64,000 nucleotides of DNA from an uncultured Duncaniella sp. (GTDB lineage Bacteria > Bacteroidota > Bacteroidia > Bacteroidales > Muribaculaceae): positions 1 through 64,000 of the forward strand of contig CAJUGS010000012.1 of the NCBI GenBank assembly GCA_910586305.1, written 5' to 3'. The notes below the pieces were generated by a model that saw only the letters and a program-made list of their open reading frames with translations, was not told the origin of the DNA and searched no databases. Positions 35,503 through 43,792 of this stretch are shown here, piece by piece. Both the position numbers and the translations under genes were made by a program. Numbering within the stretch: the stretch's first letter is position 1; each line of letters opens with the position of its first letter.

Positions 35503-37191
35503 TTATTTCTCGATGTGGAACCAGTCGATGTCAAGCCATCCGCTGTCGTTGCTTGTCCATGAGCGGGTGGAGAAGAGGCCTACTTTTGCTCCGATCCAGT
35601 GGCCTACGTCCACTTTGAGCGGACGGCCCAGAGGAATGAACTTCTTACCGTCGGTGCTGTAGAAGAATGTCGCTTCGGCCTTGTAGTCGGGCTTCTGCAT
35701 CGGTTTCTTCGGGCCGGTCATTCTCACCTTGGCACGGAGATAGATGGGTTTCTCATAGTCTATCTTCACGGCTTCGGCTGTAGTCTCGGTGCCACCCTTG
35801 TTGGCCTTGAGGCAGTCGGCCTGCACGAGGTATACCCCGTCCTCGCGGCTCTCAAGGGCTATGATGCCGTAGTTGTATCCCATCACGGTGAGTCCGACTT
35901 TCTCTCCGGCCATGATTTTGTCGTTCTTTTTGCGGGGGAACATCTGCACCTTTGCGGTGGCGGTGAAGTTCTGTCCGGGGAATTTCTGGAGCAAGAGGTT
36001 GGGGCAGTCATAGAGGCTCTTGGCCTTCTCAAACTGCTTGGTGTACAGGCGCAGAGTCGATGCATTTGCGTCGCAGAAATACCATTCGGCTTCAGGGTTG
36101 CCCTTCCATTGCCACTGTTTGCCAAGCTCTATGGAGTCAAATTCATCGCTTTCGGCCGGTGTGGCTTTGGGATAGTTCTTGCCAACGTTGGGTTTGCGGT
36201 ATTTCTTCACAGGCTCGCCACGTCCGTCTCCGTCGGGGTCTACGCCTATCACAGGCCAGCCGTTTTCGAGCCATTGCATGGGCTGGAGGTGCACCACTCG
36301 GCCATAGGGGCCTTTGTCCTGGAAGTGCATGAACCAGAATTCCTTGCCGTCGGGGGTATCCACCCATCCGCCCTGGTGGGGACCGTTGACATCGGTTGTG
36401 CCCTGGTCCATGACGTTTCTCACCTCATAGGGACCCCAGGGATTCTTCGAGCGGAGCACTTCCTGCCAGCCGGTGGGGACACCTCCGGCGGGAGAGAAGA
36501 TATAGTACCATCCGTCGCGCTTGTACATCTTGGCACCCTCGATTGTCTCGTTCTCGATGTGTCCGTCATAGATGATGCGGTCCTGTCCGATGGTCGACTT
36601 ACCGTCGGGGGTCATTTCTATCATGCCGATGATGCTCTTCAGACCGGCGCGGCTTCCTGCATATCCATGGGCCAGATAGGCTTTGCCGTCCTCGTCCCAG
36701 AAGGGGCAGGGGTCTATGACACCCTTGGCGCTGTAGACAAGGGTGAGAGGCTCCCAGCGCCCGGCGGGATCTTTGGTCTTGGTCATGAAGATACCGAGGT
36801 CGGGATCGCCGTAGTAGATATAGAACTCTCCGTCGTGATAGCGCATGGCGGGAGCCCAGACGGCGTTGCCGTGGCTTGGGTCGGGAGCCGACTGTGCGTA
36901 GTCGGGCATTTCGGCGATTGCATGGCCTATGATTGTCCAGTTGACAAGGTCTTTGGAGTGGAGCACCGGCAGACCGGGAATGTCGCAGAAGCTCGATGCT
37001 GTCATGTAGAAATCATCGCCCACACGTATCACGTCCGGGTCAGAATAGTCTGCGTCAAGTATAGGGTTCTGATACTGTCCGTTTCCGAGATCGGGCACCC
37101 AGACTTCCGAGAGTGTGTCTTTGGCCTGTATTGCGATGGCCGACGCGGTGGCGAGAGATACTAAGATTGCGCGATGGGCAAGTTTTTGCAT
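35503..37191 (-). CDS. Secreted GH43 glycoside hydrolase
   Basis: A 562-residue GH43 enzyme, likely an arabinofuranosidase or xylosidase acting on pectin side chains. The signal peptide is about residues 1-23. The five-bladed propeller contains NPILDADYSDPDVI (general base Asp51), GVIDPCPFWDEDGKAYLA and ENETIEGAKMYKRDG with the general acid glutamate. A C-terminal beta-sandwich begins near residue 355 (DEFDSIELGKQWQWKG). The start is ATG 37191; a longer frame adds a non-signal leader. It is first in the operon GH43-CE8-uxaB-uxaA-uxaC-exuT. Confidence 0.88.
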   Translation of the reverse strand: MQKLAHRAILVSLATASAIAIQAKDTLSEVWVPDLGNGQYQNPILDADYSDPDVIRVGDDFYMTASSFCDIPGLPVLHSKDLVNWTIIGHAIAEMPDYAQSAPDPSHGNAVWAPAMRYHDGEFYIYYGDPDLGIFMTKTKDPAGRWEPLTLVYSAKGVIDPCPFWDEDGKAYLAHGYAGSRAGLKSIIGMIEMTPDGKSTIGQDRIIYDGHIENETIEGAKMYKRDGWYYIFSPAGGVPTGWQEVLRSKNPWGPYEVRNVMDQGTTDVNGPHQGGWVDTPDGKEFWFMHFQDKGPYGRVVHLQPMQWLENGWPVIGVDPDGDGRGEPVKKYRKPNVGKNYPKATPAESDEFDSIELGKQWQWKGNPEAEWYFCDANASTLRLYTKQFEKAKSLYDCPNLLLQKFPGQNFTATAKVQMFPRKKNDKIMAGEKVGLTVMGYNYGIIALESREDGVYLVQADCLKANKGGTETTAEAVKIDYEKPIYLRAKVRMTGPKKPMQKPDYKAEATFFYSTDGKKFIPLGRPLKVDVGHWIGAKVGLFSTRSWTSNDSGWLDIDWFHIEK

Positions 37192-37273
37192 TATGGCAGT
37201 TTTAAGGTATTGTTGATGTCGGTTAAGCGGATTGTTTTGTCCGGCGTTGCACACGTCGGTGTAAAATCCGTCC

Positions 37274-37281
37274 CAAAGTTA
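37274..37281 (-). promoter_or_regulatory. -7 element of the pectin/uronate operon
   Basis: Minus-strand TAACTTTG (37281-37274). The predicted start near 37267 gives a leader of about 76 nt ahead of the GH43 gene. The -33 region lacks a clear TTTG. Confidence 0.5.
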
Positions 37282-37364
37282 ATAATTTTCCCCCGAATAA
37301 ATGTGAATCCTTTAATTAAAAATTTCAAATTCATTCGTAAATTCCTGCCTGTGACTGAAAACCT

Positions 37365-37405
37365 GTAGGGCGGCCGTCCGGCGTTTGTCCGGGTGGCCGC
37401 CCTAC
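37365..37405 (-). terminator. Hairpin terminator of the GH28-GH105 gene
   Basis: GTAGGGCGGCC (37365-37375) pairs with GGCCGCCCTAC (37395-37405); an inner CCGG/CCGG extends the stem. On the minus strand it is followed by AGGTTTTC. Confidence 0.8.
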
Positions 37406-37438
37406 GTTTAGGGGGATATAAAAGTGGAGCGTGAAGTG

Positions 37439-39976
37439 TTAGTCCTCGAGAAGCTCCATTTCGAGACAGGCGTTGATGAACGGACCTACGCCCTTGGCGT
37501 CATTGTCGCGGATAGGCTCCGAGAGATAATACTCGAACGATCCGTCGCGATACACCTTGTTGCCTCCGAGACCTCCCACGGCACAGCACTGTGTGAGCGA
37601 GATGGTGCCATCGGAGTCGGTGCGAACGAGGTGCTTGAGCATACCGTTCCATCCGGTCAGCGCGGTGTTGAGATAGCTCTTGTCGAGATAGCCCAGACGC
37701 ACGGCGCGGAGCAGGGAGTATACATACATGGCTGTGGCTGTGCCTTCGAGGTAGTTGCCTTCGCGGCCGGGCTGGTCGAGTACCTGGAACCAGCATCCGC
37801 TCTTGGTGTCTTGGAACTTGACAACGCCGTCGGCTATCGATTTGAGAAGCTTGAGCAGTTCGGGACGGTTGGGGTCATTCTCGGGCATCTGCTCAAGGAC
37901 GTGGATGAGAGCCATGAAGTACCAGCCCTGGGCGCGTGCCCATGCGTGGGCCGACTGGCCGGTCTCCGGGTCAGACCATCTCTGCTCTCTGCTCTCGTCC
38001 CAGGCGTGGCGGTAAAGTCCGGTCTTGGGGTCGTAGGTGTGCTTTGCAACAGTGAGGAACTGGTTGGCTATCTCCTTCCAGGCTTCGGCGCGCTCGTTCT
38101 CGGGGAGAAGGCGGTTGGTGTAGATGGCGTTGAAGGGCTCGGCCATGAAGAGGCCGTCGAGCCACATCTGGTGGGGATACGCCTTCTTGTGCCAGTAGCC
38201 TCCCTCCTTGGTGCGGGGCTGTTCCTTGAGCTGTCCTTTAAGGGTGTGGATGGCCTTGAGATAGCGTTCCTCACCGGTGCTGTCGTAGGCGGCAAAGAGG
38301 AGTGTGCCGTCTTTCACCTGGTCAAGGTTGTAGTGCTTGATGTCATATGTCTTGATGGTGCCGTCAGCGTTGACGAGGGTGTCGACATATGAGAGTGCAT
38401 AGTCGGCCACCGCTTTGTTGCCATATCGGTTGGCATAGTTGATGAAGGCGTCGAGCTCGGTGCCGATGGCATAGGTCCAGCGGGGCACTTTGTGGTAGTC
38501 GAGCAGCCAGCTGTTGGGGTTGCGCTTCATCTCTGAATAGACCATTGTCTGAGAGAGGGGCTCTTCCTTGCCGCCGACGAGTTTGCCGTTGATGTACACG
38601 TTGCCAAGGCGGAGGTTCTTATAGAGGCCGCTCAGGTTGTTGCCGTCCTTCTTCACGCCGTCCCAGCGGGAGTTTTTCACCTCGATGTTGCGGATGTTGC
38701 AGATATCCTCATATCCCTCTATCACAACGCCGTAGTTGCTCTCCTTGCAATTCACGTTTTCAAGATACACGTCTTTCACGACGGGCGGGAAGCTGTGGTC
38801 GCAGGCCTCTCTGCGCTCGTAGAGGAGGTTGATTTTCAGCACGGCTTCATTGCACTGTCCCACCTCGATATTGCGGCAGAAGATATTCTCTATCACACCG
38901 CCGCGGCATGAGTTGGTCTTGATTCTCACCACGCGGTCAAGCTCCGGTGAGTCCATCACGCAGTTTTCGGCAAAGAGGTTGTTGAAGCCTCCGGAAATCT
39001 CGCTGCCGACAACGATGCCTCCGTGGCCGTTCTTCATGCGGCAGTTGCGCACGATGACATTCTCGGTCGGGGTGGCGGCGGTGAGGCCGTCGCGGTTGCG
39101 GCCGCTCTTGATGGCGATGCAGTCGTCGCCGGTGTCGAAGAAACAGTCTTCGATGAGCACGTTCTTGCACGACTCGGGATCGCATCCGTCACCGTTGGGG
39201 CCGTCGTTCTGGATGTGTACTCCCTTCACGGTCACATTCTCGCAGAAGAGGGGGTGGATCACCCAGAAGGGCGAGCGAAGCAGGGTCACATCCTCGATGA
39301 GCACATTCTTGCAGTCTACGAAGTTTACGAGCTGCGGGCGCATTCCGTAGCCGGGGCCCATGAGGCGCTTCTCCACGGGCACTCCGTTCTCGTTCCATTC
39401 TTGGAGCAGGGGACGGCCTGTCTTCTGTGTGGCCACTGTGCCGGTACCTTCGAAGTCATGTCCTTTCTTGGAGCTCATGCCCCACCAGTTTTTGTTGCTG
39501 GCGTTGCCGTCGAGGGTGCCTTTACCTGTCAGTGCTATATTGGTAGCACCGTTGGCATATACGAGCGGCTGGTAGTTGTAGCAGTCCATGCCTTCCCAGC
39601 GGGTGCGCACCAGCGGATACTGGGTGGTGTCGGTGGTGAAGACGAGTGTCGCGCCCTCTTCGAGGTGCAGGTTGACATTGTTCTTCAGTGTCACAGGCCC
39701 GGTGAGCCATGAGCCTTTGGGGATAATCACACGGCCTCCGCCCTCCGACGAGCAGCGGTCGATCACCTTGTTGATGAGTTCGGTGTAGAGAAAGCCTTTG
39801 GTTTTTGATTTCTTTCCGTAGTCGAAGAGCTTGTAGTCCTTGTCGCGGAACTCGGGCTTGGTGATTGACTTCTCGATCTGCGGATACAGGTCATTCCATG
39901 CCTCATCGGGAGTCATGGCACGAGACGCCGAAACCGCCAGCAACACTGCAAGCAGCAGGGTCGTGATTCTTTTCAT
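37439..39976 (-). CDS. GH28-GH105 fusion: polygalacturonase plus unsaturated uronyl hydrolase
   Basis: An 845-residue two-enzyme protein. The signal peptide is MKRITTLLLAVLLAVSASRA. Residues of about 60-470 form a GH28 beta-helix with NGDGCD (D263, D266), GDDC (D284, D285), NGHGG and RIK. From about 495 to the end is a GH105 (alpha/alpha)6 barrel with GGYWHKKAYPHQMWLDGLFM (Asp607) and QSAHAWARAQGWYFMALIHV. GH105 removes unsaturated uronic acids produced by lyases, so one polypeptide could cut galacturonan and trim lyase products. It has its own promoter and terminator, divergent from susC. Confidence 0.93.
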   Translation of the reverse strand: MKRITTLLLAVLLAVSASRAMTPDEAWNDLYPQIEKSITKPEFRDKDYKLFDYGKKSKTKGFLYTELINKVIDRCSSEGGGRVIIPKGSWLTGPVTLKNNVNLHLEEGATLVFTTDTTQYPLVRTRWEGMDCYNYQPLVYANGATNIALTGKGTLDGNASNKNWWGMSSKKGHDFEGTGTVATQKTGRPLLQEWNENGVPVEKRLMGPGYGMRPQLVNFVDCKNVLIEDVTLLRSPFWVIHPLFCENVTVKGVHIQNDGPNGDGCDPESCKNVLIEDCFFDTGDDCIAIKSGRNRDGLTAATPTENVIVRNCRMKNGHGGIVVGSEISGGFNNLFAENCVMDSPELDRVVRIKTNSCRGGVIENIFCRNIEVGQCNEAVLKINLLYERREACDHSFPPVVKDVYLENVNCKESNYGVVIEGYEDICNIRNIEVKNSRWDGVKKDGNNLSGLYKNLRLGNVYINGKLVGGKEEPLSQTMVYSEMKRNPNSWLLDYHKVPRWTYAIGTELDAFINYANRYGNKAVADYALSYVDTLVNADGTIKTYDIKHYNLDQVKDGTLLFAAYDSTGEERYLKAIHTLKGQLKEQPRTKEGGYWHKKAYPHQMWLDGLFMAEPFNAIYTNRLLPENERAEAWKEIANQFLTVAKHTYDPKTGLYRHAWDESREQRWSDPETGQSAHAWARAQGWYFMALIHVLEQMPENDPNRPELLKLLKSIADGVVKFQDTKSGCWFQVLDQPGREGNYLEGTATAMYVYSLLRAVRLGYLDKSYLNTALTGWNGMLKHLVRTDSDGTISLTQCCAVGGLGGNKVYRDGSFEYYLSEPIRDNDAKGVGPFINACLEMELLED

Positions 39977-40035
39977 GGTCGTTTGCTGTATTGTTATTTA
40001 ATTAATGTGTATTTTCGCACTGATTGATTATCTCG

Positions 40036-40068
40036 CAAAGGTAACAATCTATTACCTATAAGTCCAAG
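40036..40068 (-). promoter_or_regulatory. Promoter of the GH28-GH105 gene
   Basis: Minus strand CTTG (40068-40065), 21 nt, TACCTTTG (40043-40036); predicted leader about 53 nt. GGTAA-N7-TTACC (40040-40056) in the spacer is a short inverted repeat that could be an operator. Confidence 0.55.
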
Positions 40069-40104
40069 GAAAATGTTAAAAAAAATCTTATTTTATGTTA
40101 AGCC

Positions 40105-40135
40105 TTTGTTTTTTGAAATTTTCTTTATACTTTTG
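40105..40135 (+). promoter_or_regulatory. Promoter of the susC-susD operon
   Basis: TTTG (40105-40108), exactly 19 nt, TACTTTTG (40128-40135): one of the best consensus matches in the window. Transcription should start near 40142, giving a leader of about 275 nt before susC. Confidence 0.75.
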
Positions 40136-40303
40136 TCGCTATTATTGGGTGAGAACACCACTCCGGAATTGAAGCGATTTCGAAGCCGATACAATAAGTC
40201 TCACCGTATATGCTCAAATACCTTAATCTTACCAAAACAACTCTACCAATCGTCAAAACAATAACCGATTAACAACAAAAACGCAAAGTGTCGCAAACCA
40301 TTG

Positions 40304-40346
40304 TCCTGCCCGGGCAGGATTGATTTCTCCTGATGGAGAAATCAAT
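40304..40346 (+). promoter_or_regulatory. Two adjoining inverted repeats in the susC leader
   Basis: TCCTGCCCGGGCAGGA (40304-40319) is a 16-bp perfect palindrome. It abuts ATTGATTTCTCC-TGAT-GGAGAAATCAAT (40319-40346), a 12-bp perfect hairpin with a 4-base loop. Both lie in the predicted untranslated leader, 72 bases before the susC ATG. They could be an attenuator, an RNA-regulator target or a protein operator. There is no T tract directly after them. The rest of the 39977-40417 gap is AT-rich and shows no convincing gene. Confidence 0.75.
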
Positions 40347-40417
40347 CTCTCCCCTACCTATCATACATTTCAGAAAACATTGCATGAAAAAAATCTTATT
40401 TATCAAGTAACACAGAC

Positions 40418-43400
40418 ATGAAAGACTTAAGTACAGGTCGTGGCCAGTGGCCGCGGCGATTTTCCCTTGCTACGCATTGGAAAGCTATGGTTCTCCTGAT
40501 GATGCTCTGCGTCGGCCTTCCGCTGTCAGCACAGAACATCACAGTCTCAGGTACAGTCGAGGACAGCACAGGTGAGCCGATGATCGGAGCCACAGTGCTC
40601 GTCGACGGCTCAAAGGATGGTGTCTCTACCGACATCGACGGTAACTTTACTCTTAAAAACGTATCTCCAAAAGCCACCCTCAAGGTTTCATACATCGGCT
40701 ACAAGACCGAGTCAGTAAAGGTTGAGGGACGCACTTCTATCACAGTTGTCCTCCGTGAGGACACCGAGACCCTCGACGAGGTTGTGGTTGTGGGCTATGG
40801 TACAGTCAAGAAGAAAGACCTCACAGGTTCTGTGTCCACCGTTAAGGGTGACGACCTCGTGAAAGTCCCCACCGCCAACGTCGCACAGGCCATGACAGGC
40901 CGTCTCGCCGGTGTGCAGATTACTACCACCGACGGTTCTCCGGATGCCGAAATGGTGATTCGTGTGCGTGGTGGCGGCTCTATTACCGGTGACAACTCGC
41001 CTCTTTATGTTGTAGACGGTTTCCCCGTGTCGAGCATCTCCGACATCAACCCCGCAGACATCGCAGACATCACCGTGCTTAAGGACGCCTCGTCCACAGC
41101 TATCTACGGTTCGCAGGGTGCCAACGGTGTAATCCTCATCACCACAAAGAGCCCCGAAGGCGGAAAGACAACCGTGACCTACAACGGTTATATGCAGGGC
41201 AAGTCCATCAACAAGAAGATTGATGCCATGGACCCCTACAACTATGCCATGTTCCTTTATGAGAAGGCAGCTCTCGGCGGTGCGTCTGCTATCCGTGACT
41301 ACGAGAAGCGTTTCGGTTCGTTCGCCGATATCGACCTTTATCAGTATCAGGAACCCATTGACTGGTATGAAGATGCCTTCAACAACCACAAGCTCTCTCA
41401 GAGCCACTCTGTAGGTGTCTCCGGTGGTTCCGACAAGACCAAGTTCAACCTCAATGCTGCCTACATCAACGACGAGGCTCTTATTAAGGATCAGGGCTAC
41501 AGCCGATTCAACCTCTCGCTCAAATTACAACACCAGATTGCCTCCAACCTCCGCTTTGAGTTCGGATCGCGCATGAGCGACACCGAGACCCGTGGTGCAG
41601 GTACCACCGGTGGCAAGAAGTCGTTCCGTTCCTACGACCTCATCACCAAGGCTCCCGTCAATGGTCTCTACGACCAGATCGACCAGGCCACCATCGACCA
41701 GATGGACGAGGACGAATACGAGACCTACCTCTCTCAGACCCAGCTCCTCAGCCAGCGTGCCGCTTTCGACTGGCGTCGTCGCAAAGAGCGTCGTTTCAAC
41801 TACAACGGTGCAATTAACTGGAACATCATCAAGCCCCTCACTTATCGCGCTGAGGCCGGCTACGAATACCTCTTCTATGAGCAGAAGCAGTGGTGGGACG
41901 CTCGTTCCAACAAGGCCGTGCAGGAAGGTGGCAAGCAGCCTATGGGCGAATGGGACAAGCGTAACTCCTGGAAGCTCCGTCTTTCACACACTCTTACATT
42001 CAACAAGGATTTTGGTGCACACGCTGTCAATGCTATGATTGGACAGGAATACATTGCCACCAACTCCGAGACCAACACAATGCAGGGCAAATACTTCGTT
42101 GAAGGAATCACTCCCGAGAAGATGTTTGCTGCTATGCAGGCCAACTCCGGTGCAGTAGGTTCACGCACCATCTCTTCTGCGCTTGGCAAAGAGGAGCGCA
42201 CAGTCTCCTTCTTCGGCCGTGCCAACTATAACTACGACGGTCGCTACTATGCAACAGTGACCATGCGTGCCGACGGTTCGTCCAAGTTCTCCCGTGGCAA
42301 TCGCTGGGGTTACTTCCCCGCAGGATCTCTCGCTTGGCGTATCAGCCAGGAAGAGTTCATGGGTTCTACCCGCGAGTGGCTCTCCAACCTCAAGCTCCGT
42401 GCTTCCTACGGTACCTCCGGTAACAACCGCATCGGCTCGGCTCTCTTCGAGACTCTCTACAAAAACTACAGCTCTTCGAAGTACTACGGCGCAGGAAACA
42501 TACAGCAGCCCCACTTCACTCTTAACAATAGCCAGCTTGCCAACCCCGACCTCAAGTGGGAGACAACTGTGACACGTAACATCGGTCTTGATTTCGGTTT
42601 CCTCAACGAACGTTTCAGCGGTAGTGTCGAGGTTTACTGGAACACTGTGAAGGACCTCCTTCTCAACCGCAGCATCACCGCCATCGGCTACACAACCATG
42701 CAGCAGAACATCGGTCAGACATCCAACCGTGGTGTCGAGGTTCAGTTGAACGGTTACGCTGTAAACACCAAGGACTTCCAGCTCCAGTTCACCGCCAACA
42801 TCTCTTTCAACAAGAACAAGGTTGACAAGCTTGCTGATTCTGACTACATGACCACCAACTCCGGCGGTTTCTCCACCGATATGCGTGGTGCCGACGACTA
42901 CCGTGTTATCGTAGGCCAGCCTCTCGGTCTCGTTTGGGGCTTTGTTTCCGACGGTGTATATGGTGTTGACGACTTCCAGACCTATGTCGACGATGCCGGC
43001 AAGACCCAGTTCGTAATGAACGGCAACAACTACGTGCTCAAAGAGGGCGTCGTAGACAACAGCTTTATCACTGCAGGTTCCAAGGCCGGTCTCCGTCCCG
43101 GTGCCATGAAGCTCAAGGACCTCAACGGCGACGGCAAGATTGATGCTGACAACGACCGTACAATAATCGGTAAGACCCAGCCCAAGTTCACCGGCGGTTT
43201 CGGTCTTAACGCTTTCTGGAAGGGCTTCGACTTCTCCGCTATGTTCAACTTCGTCGTAGGCAATGATGTCTACAACATGGACAAGATGGTATCGACCCAG
43301 CAGTATCGCAACGAGTGGTCCAACCTTCGCGACTTCATGGGTGCTAACTCCGCATGGACATATCTCGACCGCACCACCGGCCAGATCGTGACCGACTACG

Positions 43401-43753
43401 AGACACTCAAGGCTATGAACGAGGGCAAGAAGTACTGGAGTGCGCTCACAGTGTCCGGCAACAACCCCGCTCCCACATCGTGGGCTGTTGAGGACGGTTC
43501 TTACCTCCGTCTCCAGACCCTCACACTCGGCTACACCTTCCCCGCCAAGTGGACACGCAAGTTTGCCTGCAACCAGCTCCGTCTCTACTGCACTCTCAAC
43601 AACGTGGCCACAATCACCGGCTACTCCGGTTATGACCCCGAGGTGTCGTCGTCAATCAACAACAGCTCCTACAACGGTCTCACCCCCGGTGCCGACTTCT
43701 CGGCCTATCCCAAGGCTTTCTCTTGGACCGCAGGTGTGAACATCTCTTTCTAA
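40418..43753 (+). CDS. susC: SusC-family TonB-dependent outer membrane transporter
   Basis: An 1111-residue SusC/RagA receptor for glycan import. After a long basic n-region the signal peptide ends near LCVGLPLSAQN (about residue 39). A carboxypeptidase-regulatory-like domain follows (VSGTVEDSTGEPMIGATVLV), then the SusC signature DEVVVVGYGTVKKKDLTG, the plug (VRVRGGGSIT, SPLYVVDGFP) and a 22-strand barrel ending in FSWTAGVNISF. It pairs with susD 39 bases downstream. Pectic oligosaccharides are the inferred substrate from the neighbouring enzymes. Expression is probably shaped by the structured leader. Confidence 0.95.
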   Translation: MKDLSTGRGQWPRRFSLATHWKAMVLLMMLCVGLPLSAQNITVSGTVEDSTGEPMIGATVLVDGSKDGVSTDIDGNFTLKNVSPKATLKVSYIGYKTESVKVEGRTSITVVLREDTETLDEVVVVGYGTVKKKDLTGSVSTVKGDDLVKVPTANVAQAMTGRLAGVQITTTDGSPDAEMVIRVRGGGSITGDNSPLYVVDGFPVSSISDINPADIADITVLKDASSTAIYGSQGANGVILITTKSPEGGKTTVTYNGYMQGKSINKKIDAMDPYNYAMFLYEKAALGGASAIRDYEKRFGSFADIDLYQYQEPIDWYEDAFNNHKLSQSHSVGVSGGSDKTKFNLNAAYINDEALIKDQGYSRFNLSLKLQHQIASNLRFEFGSRMSDTETRGAGTTGGKKSFRSYDLITKAPVNGLYDQIDQATIDQMDEDEYETYLSQTQLLSQRAAFDWRRRKERRFNYNGAINWNIIKPLTYRAEAGYEYLFYEQKQWWDARSNKAVQEGGKQPMGEWDKRNSWKLRLSHTLTFNKDFGAHAVNAMIGQEYIATNSETNTMQGKYFVEGITPEKMFAAMQANSGAVGSRTISSALGKEERTVSFFGRANYNYDGRYYATVTMRADGSSKFSRGNRWGYFPAGSLAWRISQEEFMGSTREWLSNLKLRASYGTSGNNRIGSALFETLYKNYSSSKYYGAGNIQQPHFTLNNSQLANPDLKWETTVTRNIGLDFGFLNERFSGSVEVYWNTVKDLLLNRSITAIGYTTMQQNIGQTSNRGVEVQLNGYAVNTKDFQLQFTANISFNKNKVDKLADSDYMTTNSGGFSTDMRGADDYRVIVGQPLGLVWGFVSDGVYGVDDFQTYVDDAGKTQFVMNGNNYVLKEGVVDNSFITAGSKAGLRPGAMKLKDLNGDGKIDADNDRTIIGKTQPKFTGGFGLNAFWKGFDFSAMFNFVVGNDVYNMDKMVSTQQYRNEWSNLRDFMGANSAWTYLDRTTGQIVTDYETLKAMNEGKKYWSALTVSGNNPAPTSWAVEDGSYLRLQTLTLGYTFPAKWTRKFACNQLRLYCTLNNVATITGYSGYDPEVSSSINNSSYNGLTPGADFSAYPKAFSWTAGVNISF

Positions 43754-43792
43754 TATCATCAAAATCTATCAAACACACTGTTTTAGACAACA

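Noticed and set aside
35599..37164. 521-codon open frame antisense to the GH43 gene
   Set aside because: It mirrors a clear GH43 gene with all motifs; the antisense protein has no recognisable domain. Long antisense frames are expected here from the biased third-codon positions.
40073..40264. 63-codon hydrophobic frame upstream of susC
   Set aside because: It runs through the susC -33 and -7 boxes and into the leader; its composition is that of AT-rich intergenic DNA.
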